The position numbers and the translations under genes are program-made. From assembly GCA_963708245.1 (NCBI GenBank), contig OY970201.1:5022001-5086000 (forward strand): a stretch of 64,000 bases of DNA, written 5' to 3'. Every line of letters starts with the position of its first letter. The stretch's first letter is position 1. The notes beneath the pieces are model-generated. The model was not told the origin of the DNA. It did no database searches and was given only the letters and a program-made list of their open reading frames with translations. Source of the DNA: CAVYXK01 sp963708245 (GTDB lineage: Bacteria; Pseudomonadota; Alphaproteobacteria; Acetobacterales; Acetobacteraceae). Below are positions 9,122-17,314 of the stretch, piece after piece.

Positions 9122-10132
9122 CTATTGACCAAAGTCAGGCACAATCGCCCCGGGGTAGTCGTCGTCTCGCAAGTGGACGAGGCATTCCGAGCCAAGAGGC
9201 GCTGGAGTAGTACCAAAGTAGGTACCGGCCGCAGCGCAACGCGACCCGCAAACTGGATTATTGGTTATGTGGGTGATCGTCACAAGCTCCGGAATTTGCA
9301 CGGAACGGGGCAGGGGGAAGCCCAGCTTGGCAACATTCGCTGGAACCCCAGCCGGCTTGCATGCAGTAGGAATAGGGCCGCCTAACAGTTCAACCGGCAG
9401 CGTCTTAAGCTTCTCCGATGCCACCTTAACGGGCGTTGCGTATTGACGGGTATTATTGCCGCAAGACTGGACAGCAATTACCTTGCGATTAGCGTTTATA
9501 ATTGGACCACCACTCTCGCCGTCCTCAGATACTAGGCTTAGCGCCCACATTAGCGAGCCTGTATCTTGCGTGTACCGGGGAAGCATGTCCTCGATCGTTC
9601 CGAAATGATCCTGCCCTTTGTCCCCCAAGGGATAGCCGTAGAGGGAGACTCGATTGTCGGCCTCTGGGTGAGGTTCCAGATCAAGACTTAAGGGGTGCGA
9701 ATGTGGGTCATCTGGAACTCGAAGGATTGCGAGATCCGCATCCTGGATGAGAATAACAAATTTCGGGTGTTCGCTCAAGTCGATTACAAACAGCGGAGGC
9801 CCTGAGTCATCAGGCCTTCCGGCGTAGCCTGTTATTCGCAAAACCTTTGCTTTAGGCTGAATCGATTCACCCTGCTGCCTCGCAACGTAATCACAGGGGC
9901 TTTCGCTCTGGGTGACGAGGTGTGCTGCCGTCATCACGAAACCACTCGCCACATAGAAGCCGGTCCCGAACTCCCGCGAAGCTTCCCTCTGGACTATGAG
10001 GCTGATTACCGAACTTCTCATGTAGTTGGTCCAACGAGGCACGTTCGGATCGAGAGTTTGTGCCAGGCCTTCTGAGCGCAACGAGACGGCTATGATTAGC
10101 AGGGATTGCACGCAAAGATACTTCCACCGCAT
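9122..10132 (-). CDS. Secreted trypsin-like serine protease
   Basis: A 336-residue S1-type (chymotrypsin-fold) protease with an N-terminal signal peptide (cut near LAQ-TL, residue 25). The triad is His71 (MTAAH), Asp133 (DADLAIL) and Ser207 (GESGGP). The fold is followed by about 90 residues with several cysteines that may form disulfides (CGSRC). GGAGG lies correctly before the ATG. It is a paralogue of the next upstream gene, sharing the segments SPCD, GYAGxPDD, HPKFVI, YGYPL and SCGNxTRQY, so the pair arose by duplication. It is the last gene of the secreted-peptidase cassette and is clearly less GC-rich than the flanking core genes. Confidence 0.85.
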   Translation of the reverse strand: MRWKYLCVQSLLIIAVSLRSEGLAQTLDPNVPRWTNYMRSSVISLIVQREASREFGTGFYVASGFVMTAAHLVTQSESPCDYVARQQGESIQPKAKVLRITGYAGRPDDSGPPLFVIDLSEHPKFVILIQDADLAILRVPDDPHSHPLSLDLEPHPEADNRVSLYGYPLGDKGQDHFGTIEDMLPRYTQDTGSLMWALSLVSEDGESGGPIINANRKVIAVQSCGNNTRQYATPVKVASEKLKTLPVELLGGPIPTACKPAGVPANVAKLGFPLPRSVQIPELVTITHITNNPVCGSRCAAAGTYFGTTPAPLGSECLVHLRDDDYPGAIVPDFGQ

Positions 10133-10275
10133 TTGTCTCCTCCTGTTTATCGCCCCTTTTGGGACGGTTGCGCATGCAAGTGCATTAGACTTCGTCTAGC
10201 GTGATCTCGTCGCCGGTACGGTCACAGAGCTTAGTTCGTTTGTGGGCTTTCATGCGCGGTCATGTTTTGTGGCGA

Positions 10276-11532
10276 CTAAGCGCCTGTTGGATCGATCTTG
10301 ATGTTGTTAAGTACAGTTCCGGACTGTATTCCAAAAGGAGCCGCCACGCTCCCAGTGCAGACGGCCCGCCCGTCAAGGGATGTTGCGCGCTGCGCAATAG
10401 TTGACGGGATAGAGACAGTCTTCGAAAAATTCTGGATCGCGGCATGCGACCCAGGCCTCCCTCCCATTCCAATGTCGTCCGTGGTCGCAACGGCCAGCAC
10501 CTGCCCTTGGGCATCCCTAATGTTGAAGATTGCATGTCCCTTCGGACCTGCCCATATCGAGTCGGTTTCTAGTTGGACCGTGATTGTTAGCGCACCAGAA
10601 CGCCTATCAAGCGAGGCTGAGCCGCGCACCCAACTCTCCGGACTGTTCCCGCAATGCTGCGTAGCGTACATACTTCGATCAAAGCCGGGAGCTGTGCCTA
10701 CTGGCTCGTAGGGTCCCTGTCCAGGAGGCGTAGTTAACACCTGACTAGAGGCGGCAACGGTCGACAAGGTCGATCCTGCCGGGGTTCGCGAGACGCCTAG
10801 CTTGTTCAGCACATCATTCAGTGCAACGCGAACTGGTGAGCCGTACTGACGCGTTTCGTTCCCGCATGACTTTACCGCCACGACCTTACCCCCGTGATCC
10901 ACGATCGGGCCACCGCTTTCCCCTTCCTGGGTCTTCAGCTCGAATGCCCAAAGAGGCAAGCCCAAATCTGCCGTAAAATTTGGGGTCTTGTCGGCTATGA
11001 TTCCTCTGTTTACCTGTCCTTTGTCCTGCAGAGGGTAACCGTAAATGGAGATATCAGCCTGCTCCTCAGGCTGATTGTCGAAATTAAGAGGCAAGGGCTT
11101 GACCTGCGGATCATCGCTGACTCGCATAATCGCAATATCGGCGCTCTCAACAACTATAACGAATTTTGGATGATCTGCTAAGTTGATGCTGAAGATAGGT
11201 GGCTTCGTGTCATCCGGCTGTCCAGCGTAGCCGGATATCGTAAGGACCTTAGATTTCGGGGTAGTCGGTTGACCTCTTTGTTCTGAAATCAGATCGCAGG
11301 GACTGGGATTCGTGGTGACTACATGCGCAGCAGTCATGACGTACCTTCTGTCAATGTAAAACCCGGTGCCAAAAGTCTTCTCGCCGTCACGCTGGACTAT
11401 TAGACCGATCACGGCCGATTTCATCGCTTCGGTCCAAACGGGCGAAACTGGTGTAGGTTGCGCTGCAGCGTATGATGCTAACGTCGCGCAGGCAGCTAGT
11501 GGGATCAATGCAGTCAGCCTACTGAGGTACAT
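10276..11532 (-). CDS. Secreted trypsin-like serine protease with extra C-terminal domain
   Basis: A 418-residue paralogue of the protease at 9122-10132. It has a signal peptide (cut near AAA-QP, residue 24) and triad His70 (MTAAH), Asp132 (ADIAIM) and Ser206 (GESGGP). After the protease domain (about 35-245) a linker rich in Ser/Thr leads to a beta-rich domain of about 150 residues that I do not recognise. TAGGAG precedes the ATG. It begins 20 bp after the metalloprotease gene, so both are in one transcript; a 143 bp gap separates it from the second protease. Confidence 0.85.
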   Translation of the reverse strand: MYLSRLTALIPLAACATLASYAAAQPTPVSPVWTEAMKSAVIGLIVQRDGEKTFGTGFYIDRRYVMTAAHVVTTNPSPCDLISEQRGQPTTPKSKVLTISGYAGQPDDTKPPIFSINLADHPKFVIVVESADIAIMRVSDDPQVKPLPLNFDNQPEEQADISIYGYPLQDKGQVNRGIIADKTPNFTADLGLPLWAFELKTQEGESGGPIVDHGGKVVAVKSCGNETRQYGSPVRVALNDVLNKLGVSRTPAGSTLSTVAASSQVLTTPPGQGPYEPVGTAPGFDRSMYATQHCGNSPESWVRGSASLDRRSGALTITVQLETDSIWAGPKGHAIFNIRDAQGQVLAVATTDDIGMGGRPGSHAAIQNFSKTVSIPSTIAQRATSLDGRAVCTGSVAAPFGIQSGTVLNNIKIDPTGA

Positions 11533-11552
11533 CGTCTGACTCCTAGCGCGGG

Positions 11553-12416
11553 TTATGGATTGCGGCTGTCCTGCGCTGCCTTAGATAGACTCACGACTTG
11601 TAGTGCATGAAGCGTATCCACATCCAATTTCGATAGGCGCGGCGCCTCCGAGTAAATGTCCCGGCAATAATTCATTATCGAGTCTGGATCATATTCAGTC
11701 ACGTTCCAAGTGTGAGCATCGGGCTTCACATCATGAACCATCGTCTCTTTGATTCTAGCGTAGCAGGCCGGATCTGTCCGCTGAAGATCGGTGTTGTACT
11801 GTTCGTGGAGGAAGCCCAGCGCATGCATGAACTCATGGACTGCTATGACCTGTATGCAGTTCTTTCTTATTGCATCAGACTGCCTGCAGCCATCAGCAAA
11901 TCCGTTTCGAAAGGTGAAATTAAGGGAGACATGGGTCGGCTGCGGCACCGGAGTTCCAAAAGCTGATGGTGCCGACTGCATTCCGACCTGTGAATGGGGA
12001 GCGATCGGAGCCCCTGTTTGATCCACCATGTCTTCGACAACAACTCGGATTCGCGGACGGTTACTTTGATCGCAAACAGCCCATGGCGAGCTCGTGAGAT
12101 CGTACTGCGAATTGTGCTCAATTGTTGTATGGAGGGCCTCTCTCACCCACTGCTTTTCGGTCGTGAACTCCGGATAATCGCGCTCCCAGCAGACTTCGAT
12201 CTTTAACCCTCGCCAGATCCCCGAGGGCTGCACCAAGCCGTGCTCATGAGGCACACCTGGCCGTAAAGAAGCCGTAACATTCCAGGGCTGTTGAGCTCGT
12301 GCGCTGTTCCAGGCCAACCCACTTAGAATGCTAAACAGAAGCGGCAGCGAGAATTGCAATACTCGGGCGCGCGTGGCGCGGAGACGGGGCTGGTTACCGG
12401 TGCCGCATTGGCTCAT
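11553..12416 (-). CDS. Secreted astacin-like zinc metalloprotease
   Basis: A 287-residue metzincin. The zinc site HEFMHALGFLHE (residues 194-205 of the chosen start) is the full HExxHxxGxxHE pattern with the glutamate typical of astacins, and SIMNY (246-250) is the Met-turn. A signal peptide spans roughly residues 20-41 (cut near ARA-QQ). An upstream in-frame start at 12521 would lie only nine bases after the stop of the broken lipoprotein gene; neither start has a strong ribosome site, and I prefer 12416 because it places the signal peptide near the N-terminus. It should cleave extracellular or periplasmic protein. Confidence 0.8.
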   Translation of the reverse strand: MSQCGTGNQPRLRATRARVLQFSLPLLFSILSGLAWNSARAQQPWNVTASLRPGVPHEHGLVQPSGIWRGLKIEVCWERDYPEFTTEKQWVREALHTTIEHNSQYDLTSSPWAVCDQSNRPRIRVVVEDMVDQTGAPIAPHSQVGMQSAPSAFGTPVPQPTHVSLNFTFRNGFADGCRQSDAIRKNCIQVIAVHEFMHALGFLHEQYNTDLQRTDPACYARIKETMVHDVKPDAHTWNVTEYDPDSIMNYCRDIYSEAPRLSKLDVDTLHALQVVSLSKAAQDSRNP

Positions 12417-12724
12417 GAAATCCGTTCGCCAGGACCGAGACTTATCGGCCTTAAGGTAATCACGAGAATGCTTTTCGCCCGTGAGCCGGGGAGCCAGCCA
12501 ATTCGCAGCGAACACCTGCATAATGTGCGCCTAACGTCGATGAGAGGTCGGAACGGCAGCAGATGGGCTACGAGTGAGGACGAGAGGCTGAAGAACATCG
12601 GTAGCGGACGCAGCGACTCCTCTCGGCGCTGGCGCACCGCTCACGTTGGGCCCAGTGACTGCCGTTACATTGCAAGTAGGGCTGGTCGGGATGGGGCCGG
12701 CATACGGCATTCCGTGGGCCTGAG

Positions 12725-13688
12725 TGTCCGTCCGGGAACAAATTGAGTTTTTAGAATCGCCTAGCGGGTCACCCTTGAAGCCATTGAATCGCCTGTGATT
12801 CTCTCTCCCCCGAGCATCGATTCGGGGGACTGGATGTGGACCAAGGAGAACCGGACGCGGTACGACCGCACCCGACTGCGCTATGAGAGCGATCTGACTG
12901 ATGCCGAATGGGCCGAGGTGGAACCATTGATCCCCCCGGCCAAGCCGGGCGGCAACAAGCGGAGCGTTGATATCCGCCAGGTGGTGAACGGCGTGATGTA
13001 TGTGCTGAGCACCGGCTGCCAATGGCGGGCGATCCCCAAGGACCTGCCGCCGCGGAGCACAGTGCACGACTATCTGGAACGATGGACCTGGGACGGCACG
13101 CTGGAGCGACTGCATCACGCATTGTATGTGAAATGTCGTGAGCAGGCCTCGCGAGAGGCCAGCCCGACCGCCGCGGTGATTGATGCGCAGAGCGTGAAGA
13201 GCGCCGAAAAAGGGGGGCCTCGATCGATCCGCATGGGTATGATGCGGGGAAGAAGATCAAGGGCAAGAAGCGGCACGTCCTGGTCGATACCCAGGGTTTG
13301 CTGCTACAGGCCATCGTGACGGCGGCGGACATCCAGGATCGCGATGGCGGCGCCATGCTGCTGGCGACGCTGTTCGGGATGTTTCCGTTCCTGCTGAAGC
13401 TTTATGCCGATGGCGGCTATCAGGGGCGGCGATTCCAGGAGGCGTTGAAGCGTGTCGTGTCGCAGGCCGAGGTGGAGATCGTCAAACGATCTGACCAGGC
13501 CAAGGGCTTTGTCGTGCTACCAAAGCGATGGGTGGTCGAACGCACGTTGGCGTGGCTCAACCGATGTCGTCGACTGGGTAAGGATTGGGAAAATCTCAAT
13601 GTGAAGGCGCGTGCCTTTCTGTTGCTCGCTTCCATCCGTCTCATGGTCAGACGGCTATGCAGGAACTAGCAATGTTCCCGGACAGACT
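12725..13688 (+). mobile_element. IS5-family insertion sequence (IS427-like group)
   Basis: Terminal inverted repeats of 16 bp, 14 matching: left TGTCCGTCCGGGAACA (12725-12740) and right AGTCTGTCCGGGAACA read inward (13688-13673). The direct repeat CTGAG (12720-12724 and 13689-13693) flanks it and is the likely target duplication (four or five bases, as the first base of the IS is ambiguous). Length about 964 bp. It carries one transposase in two overlapping frames and sits inside a lipoprotein gene. Confidence 0.85.
12834..13669 (+). CDS. IS5-family transposase, made across a -1 frameshift
   Basis: The first frame (12834-13319) starts MWTKENRTRY and holds the N-terminal IS5 helix domain, with LTDAEWAEVEPLIPP and the first DDE aspartate in AVIDAQSVK. 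At A5G6 (13207-13217) the reading must slip back one base to continue as GGASIDPHGYDAGKK into the second frame, which runs to 13669. That frame contains YADGGYQG (second aspartate) and VVERTLAWLNRCRRL (glutamate). In the IS427 group such slippery runs are used for programmed frameshifting, so the element may be active; a plain indel would look the same. Confidence 0.8.
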
Positions 13689-14339
13689 CTGAGCGTATCT
13701 ATCAACGTTGAGTAGCTGCACTGCTACGATCCAGTCATTACTGGCATTGCTCGCTTGCTGGTAAACAGATCCCTTCGCTCCGAATGCTTCGGCAGAACCC
13801 GAGGCGTTCGCCGATTCGCTTTCGAATACAGTTCTCGTTACTCCAGAAATGTACATTTGCTCAATCCAGTATCTTGGTGTCGTCGTAGGCTTAGCCGCTA
13901 ATGCAAAAAGCGCTTCATCGGGGATTTGATTCGGGAGGACGTAGGCGTGGGAGACATCAAAAATATTTACGCTTGCCACCTGATTCGCCTGCAAGCCAGC
14001 TGCAAATGCCAAATAGCTACCCTGTAGTGATGCACCTTGATCTACTTTGCCTTGGTACACATTAGAGTCCTTAAAAATATCGAGCTGAGGGGTCGTCCCT
14101 TGCGTCAGTATAGGTCGCCCTATGGTTTCGTATTCTCCATCTGGTTTGGGGGTAATTAAGAGACCAATGTTATCCTGCGGGTTATATCTATAATCGACGC
14201 TGTTCTTGATGGCTGTCCGGCATTTGAAGTCTTCCGGAAGGGGTAAAGAATTCAGTGACTGATCGGCGAAATGGACTCCGCACCCTGCCAAGAGCGGAGC
14301 TGCAGTCAAGACTATATAGACCGACTTTTGCTGGAACAT

Positions 14340-14649
14340 GCCTTCTCACTCCGAAACCGAGTCGGATCGGAATTGGCCCGTGCAGCGACGTGACGGCACT
14401 GACCTGGGCTCACTTTCCGTCCAACCGCAAATAGAGTATCAGATTTGCCTCACTGCGGAATAGTCTGTTTCTCGATTCGGCTAGGAGGACCGTTTCCCCG
14501 TCTTGGCCAGCGTGGCCCGCGGCAGGTCACCGGCGAAGGCTAGCTCTGCCGCCCGAGCTCTCCGCCTTCCGCAGCGACCTACCCCAGATACGCCTCCTGC
14601 CCCGGCGGTTCTGCAGCAACTCCTGCGCCGGGCCACGGCTGAGGCCAAC
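14340..14649. other. Intergenic stretch upstream of the lipoprotein gene
   Basis: No intact gene. It holds the presumed promoter of the peptidase cassette (minus strand, right of 14339), which I cannot place confidently. At 14580-14640 it holds a remnant matching the livF 3' end (see separate entry). Base composition changes from AT-rich to GC-rich at about 14480. Confidence 0.5.
14580..14640 (-). pseudogene. Remnant of a livF-like 3' end
   Basis: Read on the minus strand it gives GPAQELLQNRRG then, after a one-base shift, QEAYLG and a stop. The true livF ends GPAQELLHDRRVQEAYLG (15884-15824). DNA similarity is about four fifths over some 60 bp. The luciferase-like gene therefore sits between two copies of the livF tail, a sign of an old duplication or deletion. 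Confidence 0.6.
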
Positions 14650-15708
14650 TCAGTTGGCCTGCCGGAATTCCGGCATCACCTCGCGGCAGAGGAGTTCCAG
14701 CGACCGCAACACTTGAGCATGCGGGATGCGGCTGCCGCAGTTCATCTCGGCCAATATTCCGTCGAGGCCCAGTTCCTCGTGCAGCGCGTGCAGCCGGTCG
14801 GCCACCATCCGGGGGGTGCCGACAATGATCTTTTCCCGCAGCACCTCGTCGTAATTGATGGTCTGCAGCCGCTGACCCCGCTCGGCGCGCTGCTCGATCG
14901 CCCGCGCACCCGCGCGGCTAGCCGAGTCGGCAAGCTGCGCGCCGAGGTAGCGATAGAAATGCATGATGCTGTCCTGTGGTTCGGCGCGGGCGCGCGCTTC
15001 GGTCTCCGCCACATAGACAGGGACGCGCAGGAACACTTGGCCGCGGCCCGGGTGCCCGGCGGCCGCGTACGCCTCTCGATAGGCAACGAGGTTCGGCGCC
15101 AGCTCCGATAACGTGCCGAGCCGCACTGCACAGAAGATCGGATAGCCGAGTTTGCCGATGGCCGCATAGGTGTCCGGACTGGTCGCGGCGATTCGGATCT
15201 CCGGGTGGGGCGTCTGATACGGCTTCGGCACCAGACAGACATTGTCGAATTTGTAGAACCGCCCGTCGAAGCTGAACCGCTCCTGTGTCCAGGCTCGCCG
15301 TACAATCTCCAGCACTTCGGCAAAGCGCTCGCGGCTCTCTGCATAGGGAATGCCGTACGCCTCGTAGGTGCGTGGGAAGCCGCTGCGTCCGACTCCAAAG
15401 ATCAGCCGCCCGTGGCTGATGTGATCGACCGTGGCCGCTTCTTCAGCCAGCCGAAGCGGATGGCACAGAGGCAGCACTTGCACGGCGATACCGATCTTCA
15501 TCCGGGTCGTGCGCGTGGCGATCGCGCTTGCGATGTTGAGCGGCGCTGACAATACCGAGCGCTCGGGCGCCACGTGCAACTCCGCCAGCCACATCGCATC
15601 CAGACCCCAACGCTCGGCAGCATCAACCTGCTCGAACAATTCCGCGAAGGCCGCTGCCTCGGTCTGGCCCGGCACGCGCTGAAATTCATGGAACATGCCA
15701 AATTCCAC
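14650..15708 (-). CDS. LLM class flavin-dependent oxidoreductase
   Basis: Luciferase-like monooxygenase of about 352 residues, likely using FMNH2 or F420 and O2 on a small organic substrate. Family signs are FGMFHEFQR at the N-terminus, WGLDAMWLAELH, the ATRTTRMKIGIAVQVLPL barrel strand, GRLIFGVGRS and FDGRFYKF. I prefer the GTG at 15708 (GGAGCGG upstream); a TTG at 15762 would add 18 residues and an ATG at 15696 would drop four. It lies 115 bp downstream of livF on the same strand and may use substrate taken up by the Liv transporter, which is inference from position. Confidence 0.85.
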   Translation of the reverse strand: MEFGMFHEFQRVPGQTEAAAFAELFEQVDAAERWGLDAMWLAELHVAPERSVLSAPLNIASAIATRTTRMKIGIAVQVLPLCHPLRLAEEAATVDHISHGRLIFGVGRSGFPRTYEAYGIPYAESRERFAEVLEIVRRAWTQERFSFDGRFYKFDNVCLVPKPYQTPHPEIRIAATSPDTYAAIGKLGYPIFCAVRLGTLSELAPNLVAYREAYAAAGHPGRGQVFLRVPVYVAETEARARAEPQDSIMHFYRYLGAQLADSASRAGARAIEQRAERGQRLQTINYDEVLREKIIVGTPRMVADRLHALHEELGLDGILAEMNCGSRIPHAQVLRSLELLCREVMPEFRQAN

Positions 15709-15823
15709 GGCCGTCCGCTCCCGTTCCGGATGTTCGGGGAGAAGCGTAGTCTTGATTTTCAATGAAAGTCGATCCCATTGGGTCTGGTCGAACGACCTCG
15801 GTCAGCGGGCAGTGCGGTCGCGC

Positions 15824-16531
15824 TTATCCCAGATACGCCTCTTGCACGCGCCGGTCGTGCAACAGCTCCTGGGCTGGGCCGCTCAGCAGCACCCGTCCGC
15901 TTTCCAGCACGTAACCGAAATCGGCGATCGACAGGGCCATCGGTGCATTCTGCTCGACCAGTAGGATCGTCACGCCTTGCGCGTTGATCGTACGGATCGT
16001 CTCGAACACCTGCTCCACCAAGGTCGGTGCCAGCCCCATGCTCGGCTCGTCCATCAGCAGCATCCGCGGCCGCGCCATCAGCGCGCGCGCCGTCGCTACC
16101 ATCTGCTGCTCGCCGCCCGACAGAGTACCGGCGACCTGATGCAACCGCTCGCGCAGACGGGGGAACAGTGTCATGGCGTGCTCCCGGTCGGCGGCGATCC
16201 CGGCGCGGTCGCGGCGGGTGAACGCGCCCATCGCGAGATTTTCCTCCACCGTCAGGCGCCCGAAGATGCGCCGCCCCTCCGGCACCTGCACCACGCCCAT
16301 CGCGGTGATCGTGTGCGCGCCGAGCCCGGTCAGTACGCGTCCCTCATAACGGATCTCGCCCTCGCGCGGGTGCAGCAGCCCGCTGATCGCCCGCAAGGTG
16401 GTCGATTTGCCGGCCCCGTTGCCGCCGACCAGCGTGACAATCTGCCCCTGACCTACTTCGAGCGAGATGCCCTTTAGCGCCTCGATCTTGTCGTAGAAGA
16501 CATGGATGGATTCGACCTCGAGCTGCTTCAT
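15824..16531 (-). CDS. livF: Branched-chain amino-acid type ABC transporter ATP-binding protein LivF
   Basis: A 235-residue ABC ATPase of the HAAT family. Walker A is GGNGAGKST (about 37-45), the signature LSGGEQQM, Walker B MLLMDEPS, and the protein ends with the LivF-typical AQELLHDRRVQEAYLG. It starts three bases after livG's stop and is the last of the five liv genes. It should energise uptake of a branched-chain amino acid, amide or related carboxylate together with LivG. Confidence 0.93.
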   Translation of the reverse strand: MKQLEVESIHVFYDKIEALKGISLEVGQGQIVTLVGGNGAGKSTTLRAISGLLHPREGEIRYEGRVLTGLGAHTITAMGVVQVPEGRRIFGRLTVEENLAMGAFTRRDRAGIAADREHAMTLFPRLRERLHQVAGTLSGGEQQMVATARALMARPRMLLMDEPSMGLAPTLVEQVFETIRTINAQGVTILLVEQNAPMALSIADFGYVLESGRVLLSGPAQELLHDRRVQEAYLG

Positions 16532-16534
16532 GGC

Positions 16535-17314
16535 TCAGACCGGCACGGCCTTCACCCCAAGATAGGCCTCGATCACCGCCGGGTCGCGCTGCACCTCGGA
16601 CGGCTGCCCCTCGGCGATCTTGACGCCGTGGTCCAGCACCGTGACCACGTCGGACATCGACATCACCACCCGCATCTGGTGCTCGATCAGCAGAATGGTG
16701 ATCCCGAATCGCTCACGCACGTCCTGGATGAAGCGCATCATCTCGGTGGTTTCATGTGGGTTCATCCCGGCGGTCGGCTCATCGAGCAGCAGCAGCTTGG
16801 GCTGGGTCGCCAGCGCGCGGCCGATCTCGAGCCGGCGCTGCTCTCCATAAGGCAGGTTGCGCGCCAGTATATCGCCACGCCCGCGGAGCCCGACGAACGC
16901 AAGCAGGCGCACCGCTTCTTCGTGCGCGCGTGCCTCATCGGCGCGCGTCGCCGGGGTGTGCAGTACGGCACCCCACCAGGTCGAGCGCAAATGTAGGTGC
17001 ATCCCGACCAGCAGGTTCTCGATCGCGCTGATGTTTCGGAACAGACGGATGTTCTGATAGGTGCGGCTGATCCCTGCTGCGGCGACGCGGTCGGGTGTCA
17101 ACCCGTCAATGCGCCGGCCATCGAACCACACACTGCCTTCTGTCGGGCGCAGGTTCTGGGTGATGCAGTTGAACACGGTAGTCTTGCCGGCGCCGTTCGG
17201 CCCGATGATGCTATGGATTGCGCCATTCGCCACGGCGAGATCGAGCGCGCCAACCGCGGTCAGGCCACCGAAGCGCATCGACATCCGCTCGCAGCGCAGA
17301 ATCGCTTCCGTCAT
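16535..17314 (-). CDS. livG: Branched-chain amino-acid type ABC transporter ATP-binding protein LivG
   Basis: A 259-residue ABC ATPase. Walker A is GPNGAGKTT, Walker B LLLLDEPTAGMNP, followed by the LivG-type C-terminus (IAEGQPSEVQRDPAVIEAYLG). Start ATG 17314 overlaps the livM stop (ATGA); the longer frame to 17425 lies inside livM and is rejected. It partners with LivF at the LivHM membrane pair. Confidence 0.93.
   Translation of the reverse strand: MTEAILRCERMSMRFGGLTAVGALDLAVANGAIHSIIGPNGAGKTTVFNCITQNLRPTEGSVWFDGRRIDGLTPDRVAAAGISRTYQNIRLFRNISAIENLLVGMHLHLRSTWWGAVLHTPATRADEARAHEEAVRLLAFVGLRGRGDILARNLPYGEQRRLEIGRALATQPKLLLLDEPTAGMNPHETTEMMRFIQDVRERFGITILLIEHQMRVVMSMSDVVTVLDHGVKIAEGQPSEVQRDPAVIEAYLGVKAVPV

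Larger units (their letters stand above)
12531..14339 (-). pseudogene. Lipoprotein gene interrupted by an IS5-family element
   Basis: The 5' part (14339-13689) encodes 217 residues starting with a lipoprotein signal (lipobox LLAGC, Cys about residue 20) and GAGAAGG before the ATG. The 3' part (12719-12531) encodes 62 residues and a TAG stop. Removing the IS and one copy of the CTGAG repeat joins the parts in frame as ...DRYAQ-AHGMPYAG..., giving an ancestral 279-residue protein. I do not recognise its family; the mature part is rich in Ser, Asn and Gln. It stands at the head of the secreted-peptidase cassette, so it may have been an accessory or inhibitor. As read now, the 5' fragment runs 13 codons into IS sequence. 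Confidence 0.8.
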
